This document shows positions 61,125-64,000 of a stretch of 64,000 bases of DNA, one piece after another. Origin of the DNA: Pseudomonadota bacterium (lineage in GTDB: Bacteria; Pseudomonadota; Alphaproteobacteria; Rhizobiales; Devosiaceae); the NCBI GenBank assembly GCA_023391095.1, contig JAEWBN010000022.1, forward strand, positions 1 through 64,000, read 5' to 3'. The notes under the pieces are model-generated. The model saw nothing but the letters and a program-made list of their open reading frames with translations, was not told the DNA's origin and ran no database searches. The position numbers and the translations under genes were made by a program. How positions within the stretch are numbered: the stretch's first letter is position 1; each line of letters starts with the position of its first letter.

Positions 61125-61510
61125 ATGAGCGCCGTTGCGTTTCACCACATCCACATCAAGTCGGCCGCGCCGGTGGCATCGGCCCAGTTCTATTGCCAGC
61201 TTTTCGATGCCAGCCTCACCGATGAAACCGTGCCCGATGGCCGGCAGGTCCTCGATCTGGGCGGTCTGCGCCTTTACATCGATCGTCACGACGAAGGCGC
61301 GACACCGGCCCCCGCAGCCCCACTACTCGGGCTTGAGCACATGGCTTTCGATGTCGCCGATCTCGACGCCATGATCACGCGCCTCGACGTCCTGGGCGTT
61401 CGCCTCGCCAATGGCCCCCGCACCCTCCGCCCGGCCTGCGCATTGCCTTCTTCCACGGGCCGGACGGGGAATATATCGAGCTGATCGAGCGGAAAGAGCT
61501 GCCCGCCTGA
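61125..61510 (+). pseudogene. Glyoxalase/VOC-family protein gene, one frameshift
   Basis: A vicinal-oxygen-chelate protein of about 127 residues starting MSAVAFHHIHIKSAAPVASA, with AAGGAG eight bases upstream. Frame one covers LDLGGLRLYIDRHDEG, GLEHMAFDVADLDAMI and NGPRTLRP (to about 61431). Frame two then gives LRIAFFHGPDGEYIELIERK to the stop at 61508. The break lies at CGCCCGGCCTG (61429-61439), where one G appears missing. The metal ligands (His in VAFHHIHI, Glu in DGEYIELIE) are thus split between frames. Confidence 0.82.
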
Positions 61511-62225
61511 TGGCGTGCAGCGCGAGGAACTCGACTCTGGAGGAAAACTGGCTGGGGCGCCAGGATTCGGAGCTGAAAGTCAGGCTCTTGCTAAGGTATT
61601 GATTTTATTAAATGTACCACATGCCTGTATCTCATATATGTATCCCAGTTTTGGGATACAATTCAACGGAACAACCGAGCGTACGACCTAAATATTTTTT
61701 CCGGAAAGCTTCATCATCGGAGGCAGCGTCGGCGAGCAACAGATTGTTAACTTGTGCGTTCCAATCGTCACGGCGGTATTAACCAAGAAGCGCAGAGATT
61801 GAGCGCAACGGGCCCCTTGCAAGCGCCTGATCGCCAAAATGAAGAATGCGGCATTTCTTAATCCGTTGAGTATCGCCTTGGCCGCCGACATCACCGGCCT
61901 GTTTATCGCCATTGCACGGCTGTTGGAACTGGCGGCAAAACCCTACGGTTCATGATTGACAGGTGGCGTTATCGAGCATTTGCCGCTGGTCTGCCCTGTT
62001 CAGCACCTCTCGAGCGCTCAGATCTTTATTGGGCTTGCCGCGTTCCGGCACGAAGCGCCGCAGTCGGCAGTTACTCGGACAGGTGCTTCGCTAGACTTTT
62101 GATGTAGGGGCGATGCGACTGGCGGCCGACGGCGACCAACCCTCGATTGCTGTCGCACCTTGCAACTTGATAGCACAATCCATACATTGCCATCATCGCT
62201 ATCATTTTACCGGACACAACATCAA
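61511..62225. other. Sparse region without intact gene
   Basis: About 700 bp, more AT-rich than the rest. It holds a HipB-like palindrome at 61639-61660 and scraps of open frame. One is a 38-codon plus-strand frame at 61839-61955 (MKNAAFLNPLSIALAADITG, then LFIAIARLL) without a ribosome binding site. The other is a minus-strand frame ending at about 61957 that reads SNCRLRRFVPERGKPNKD and could be a transposase tail. No function is claimed. Confidence 0.5.
61639..61660. promoter_or_regulatory. HipB-like operator palindrome
   Basis: TGTATCCCA and TGGGATACA form a perfect 9-bp inverted repeat around GTTT. The inner part matches TATCC-N8-GGATA, the known HipB antitoxin operator of E. coli. No hipBA gene is in the window, so it may be a relic or the site of another repressor. 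Confidence 0.5.
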
Positions 62226-62480
62226 ATGCCCGCCGTGACCATTCGCAACATCTCCAATGAGACCCACCGCGCCCTTAAGGTGCGCGCGGCCCAGCACGGT
62301 CGCAGCACCGAGGCGGAAATGCGTGACATTCTGGATTCGGCGGTTCGCCCGGCAGAGCGCCTGCGCCTCGGCTCGGCCTTGTCCGCGTTAAGCCACAAGG
62401 CTGGGCTTAGCAATGCCGACTTCGAAACGCTGGCACAGGCCCGCGACAAGGCTCCCGCCACACCGATGAGCTTTGAATGA
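62226..62480 (+). CDS. FitA/VapB-type ribbon-helix-helix antitoxin
   Basis: An 84-residue antitoxin. The N-terminal strand and helices (AVTIRNISNETHRALKVRAA, HGRSTEAEMRDIL) form the Arc-like ribbon-helix-helix DNA-binding unit typical of FitA. The C-terminal part would bind and mask the toxin. The frame opens earlier at 62160, but ATG 62226 begins at the usual MPAVTIRN. It overlaps the toxin gene by 4 bp and probably represses the pair's promoter. Confidence 0.9.
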   Translation: MPAVTIRNISNETHRALKVRAAQHGRSTEAEMRDILDSAVRPAERLRLGSALSALSHKAGLSNADFETLAQARDKAPATPMSFE

Positions 62481-62899
62481 TCGTTCTGGACACGAATGTG
62501 GTCTCCGAGGCGATGAAGCCGGAGCCGGAGCCTGAGGTGCGCGACTGGCTGGACGAACAGGTCGCCGAAACGCTCTACATCTCCAGCGTGACGGTTGCGG
62601 AACTCCTGTTCGGCATCGGCGCCCTGCCCGATGGTCGACGCAAGCAGAAACTCACCGCCACGCTTGACGGGACACTTCCGCTGTTCGAGGGTAGAATCCT
62701 CGCCTTCGACACAGATGCCGCGCGCCATTATGCCGATCTTGCTGTTGCGGCACGCAAGGCGGGTAAGGGCTTTCCGACGCCGGACGGTTATATCGCCGCT
62801 ATCGCAACCGCCCATGGTTTTACCGTTGCAACGCGCGACGCCAGCGCCTTCAGCGCGGCAGGCGTTCCGATCATCAACCCTTGGACTGCCCGGCACTGA
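62477..62899 (+). CDS. FitB/VapC-type PIN-domain toxin
   Basis: A 140-residue PIN-domain ribonuclease toxin. The four acidic metal-binding residues are visible: Asp5 in MIVLDTNVVSE, Glu in VTVAELLFGIG, Asp in PDGYIAAIA, and Asp in VATRDASAFSAAGV. The order and spacing follow FitB/VapC, which cleave specific RNAs, often tRNA. The start ATG overlaps the antitoxin stop (ATGA). Such modules commonly sit on or beside mobile islands, as here. Confidence 0.92.
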   Translation: MIVLDTNVVSEAMKPEPEPEVRDWLDEQVAETLYISSVTVAELLFGIGALPDGRRKQKLTATLDGTLPLFEGRILAFDTDAARHYADLAVAARKAGKGFPTPDGYIAAIATAHGFTVATRDASAFSAAGVPIINPWTARH

Positions 62900-63107
62900 G
62901 GGCGCGTAATCTTTGGCAGGCTTAACCAACGGACGAAAGACTGCCTGCTCAAGGCGGTTTCATCCCGCAGAATCTGTATTAGGGCCGGTGGTGGAAAGAA
63001 TGGGTACGCGACTGCATCTCCCGGCATCCAGGTTTAAGTCCTTGGTGGTCCTCCAATCGCACGATTCGCCAAGATTGGCACCCGACCTAGTGAGCCGCGG
63101 CCTAGTG

Positions 63108-63313
63108 ACAGAAGCGCTTCTTGCAAGCGCGGGTCTGGGTATTGAAGGATGCCGGCAAAGATCGTCCTCCTTGGTCCAGAGGGCGCTGGCCGCATCGGTC
63201 ACGTCGGCAAGATCGTAGCCCTCGGTGTTGGTGAAGGCGTCTGTCAGCGGCGCCAGGACCCCGGAGTTGACGAAGTCGGCGGCGTCCCACTCGGTGCCCA
63301 GAATTTGCGGAGA
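63108..63313 (-). pseudogene. Fragment of an ABC-transporter solute-binding protein gene
   Basis: A minus-strand frame reads QILGTEWDAADFVNSGVLAP, LTDAFTNTEGYDLADVTDAA, SALWTKEDDLCRHP, and after one missing base FNTQTR. This matches the ADxxxSGxLxPL...GKLYGxPFNTQT region of sugar-binding extracellular proteins. Both ends of the gene are absent, leaving some 65 codons. It is a gene relic lying between the toxin-antitoxin pair and the integrase. Confidence 0.6.
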
Positions 63314-63315
63314 GT

Positions 63316-64000
63316 TCAGACACTGTCCCCCGGTTCTGATCCGGGGTCATCTGATGCGCGATTGTGGCGCCGCTGCTGGGCCTCCCGGATTCGCTGCCCC
63401 AGGGCATTGACGTCAATGTCTTGGTCGTAGCGCGAGAAAGCTGCCGCCACCGCTTCGGGCGACAGCGGCTCTGACCCCTCGGTTGGCAGCGCCCGCGGTG
63501 GAGGCATGTCCTCGAAAACGAAGCCAGTGGCAGGTTTGGACGGCTGTGCCGCGGGCACCGCCGTCTCCTTCGTCGCTGCCGGCGCGGGAACATCTTCGAG
63601 GTCGCGCTCAACCTCGGGAACCAGCTCCGCACGGGCGACAGCCTTGCGCTTGTGTCCCGCCGCAGCGCGGGCATAGTGGGTGTGCGCCGTCCTGATCGAA
63701 GTGTGTCCGCAAAGGCGCGCGATCTCCTGCGGCGAAAGGCCGGCCCGGGCCCAGGTGGCGATGGCGATGTGCCGGAATGAGTACGGCGCGAGCGGGCGGA
63801 TTTCGATGCGCTCGCAGGCCCGCCGCATCTGCTCGGCGATGCATTTTTCCCAAGCTCGAAACTGCCGGCGCGACATGCCGGGATCGATCAGGCTGATCAA
63901 AAGGCCAAGCCCGATCAGCACATCTCCATCAAGATCACCCAGGTTTTGCGCGCGGCTGTCGGCTTGCCCGTCACGCCGTTTGGCGTTGGGCAGGATGAGG
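63316..64000 (-). CDS. Tyrosine recombinase/integrase, partial at window edge
   Basis: The frame is open to the end of the window, so the N-terminus lies beyond it. The visible part carries the catalytic C-terminus of a tyrosine recombinase: APYSFRHIAIATWARAGLSP with the second catalytic Arg, LCGHTSIRTAHTHYARA with the His and nucleophile Tyr. The box II histidine before the arginine is Tyr in this protein. After the nucleophile comes an unusually long, Pro/Ala-rich and acidic tail of about 125 residues. An internal GTG at 63921 is possible but would remove part of the fold. It suggests an integrated element extending to the right. Confidence 0.72.
   Translation of the reverse strand, partial: LILPNAKRRDGQADSRAQNLGDLDGDVLIGLGLLISLIDPGMSRRQFRAWEKCIAEQMRRACERIEIRPLAPYSFRHIAIATWARAGLSPQEIARLCGHTSIRTAHTHYARAAAGHKRKAVARAELVPEVERDLEDVPAPAATKETAVPAAQPSKPATGFVFEDMPPPRALPTEGSEPLSPEAVAAAFSRYDQDIDVNALGQRIREAQQRRHNRASDDPGSEPGDSV

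Noticed and set aside
61688..61912. 74-codon minus-strand frame
   Set aside because: No ribosome binding site, no recognisable motif and no neighbour to support it; kept only as part of the sparse region.
61839..61955. 38-codon hydrophobic plus-strand frame
   Set aside because: The helix-like sequence is suggestive, but it lacks a ribosome binding site and any family resemblance.

Overview
The window reads as chromosomal DNA of a GC-rich alphaproteobacterium of the order Hyphomicrobiales. A Devosia-like genome fits best, but genus is inference. Indicators are a MucR/Ros regulator, DUF2336, DUF1491 and DUF5330 proteins, a TIGR03808-type Tat-exported repeat protein, a rhizobial-type (class 3) asparaginase, a DUF1127 miniprotein, an FnrN-type regulator and CtrA-like binding sites. 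No tRNA, rRNA, CRISPR array or complete insertion sequence was seen.

Layout. 0-0.42 kb: non-coding mosaic repeats. 0.42-9.5 kb: chromate transporter, small lipoprotein, DUF2336 protein, DUF1491 protein, peptidoglycan-binding protein with a DivJ/PleC-like histidine kinase, DUF5330 protein, SufE, a frameshifted DUF6456 gene coupled to a DnaA-domain-IV-like HTH protein. 9.7-16.2 kb: mucR and a complete seven-gene mrpABCDEFG Na+/H+ antiporter operon. 16.4-31.5 kb: housekeeping and metabolic genes (oligopeptidase B, superoxide dismutase, receiver-domain protein behind a perfect CtrA box, MpaB-like oxygenase, HerA-like ATPase plus a degenerate LOG protein, Tat-exported beta-helix protein, sugar kinase plus asparaginase, epimerase, mmsA and a divergent LysR regulator, YbaK, DUF1127).

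31.8-42 kb is a coherent respiratory and copper block. cydABX (minus) and cydDC (plus) diverge around a perfect FNR box, a four-cysteine FnrN regulator follows, and a copA-cueR-copZ operon starts at a textbook CueR operator. 42-54 kb carries an SDR, an MHYT-PAS-GGDEF-EAL protein, manC/phosphomannomutase, an AceE-type transketolase and a YdiJ-type FAD/Fe-S dehydrogenase.

54-61.5 kb is a decaying catabolic cluster. It holds an internally deleted hyuA/hyuB pair, a 5'-truncated 2-hydroxyacid dehydrogenase, a twice-frameshifted class V aminotransferase, a frameshifted epimerase and a frameshifted glyoxalase, lying among intact GntR, Lrp and RraA-like genes. 61.5-64 kb looks like the edge of a mobile island: sparse DNA, a HipB-like palindrome, a FitAB/VapBC toxin-antitoxin pair, a solute-binding-protein remnant and a tyrosine-recombinase gene running off the window.

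I found no convincing new defence or CRISPR-like system. The most informative signals are the CtrA-like sites, the FNR/CueR regulatory wiring, the SLOG-HerA pair and the cluster of gene lesions.
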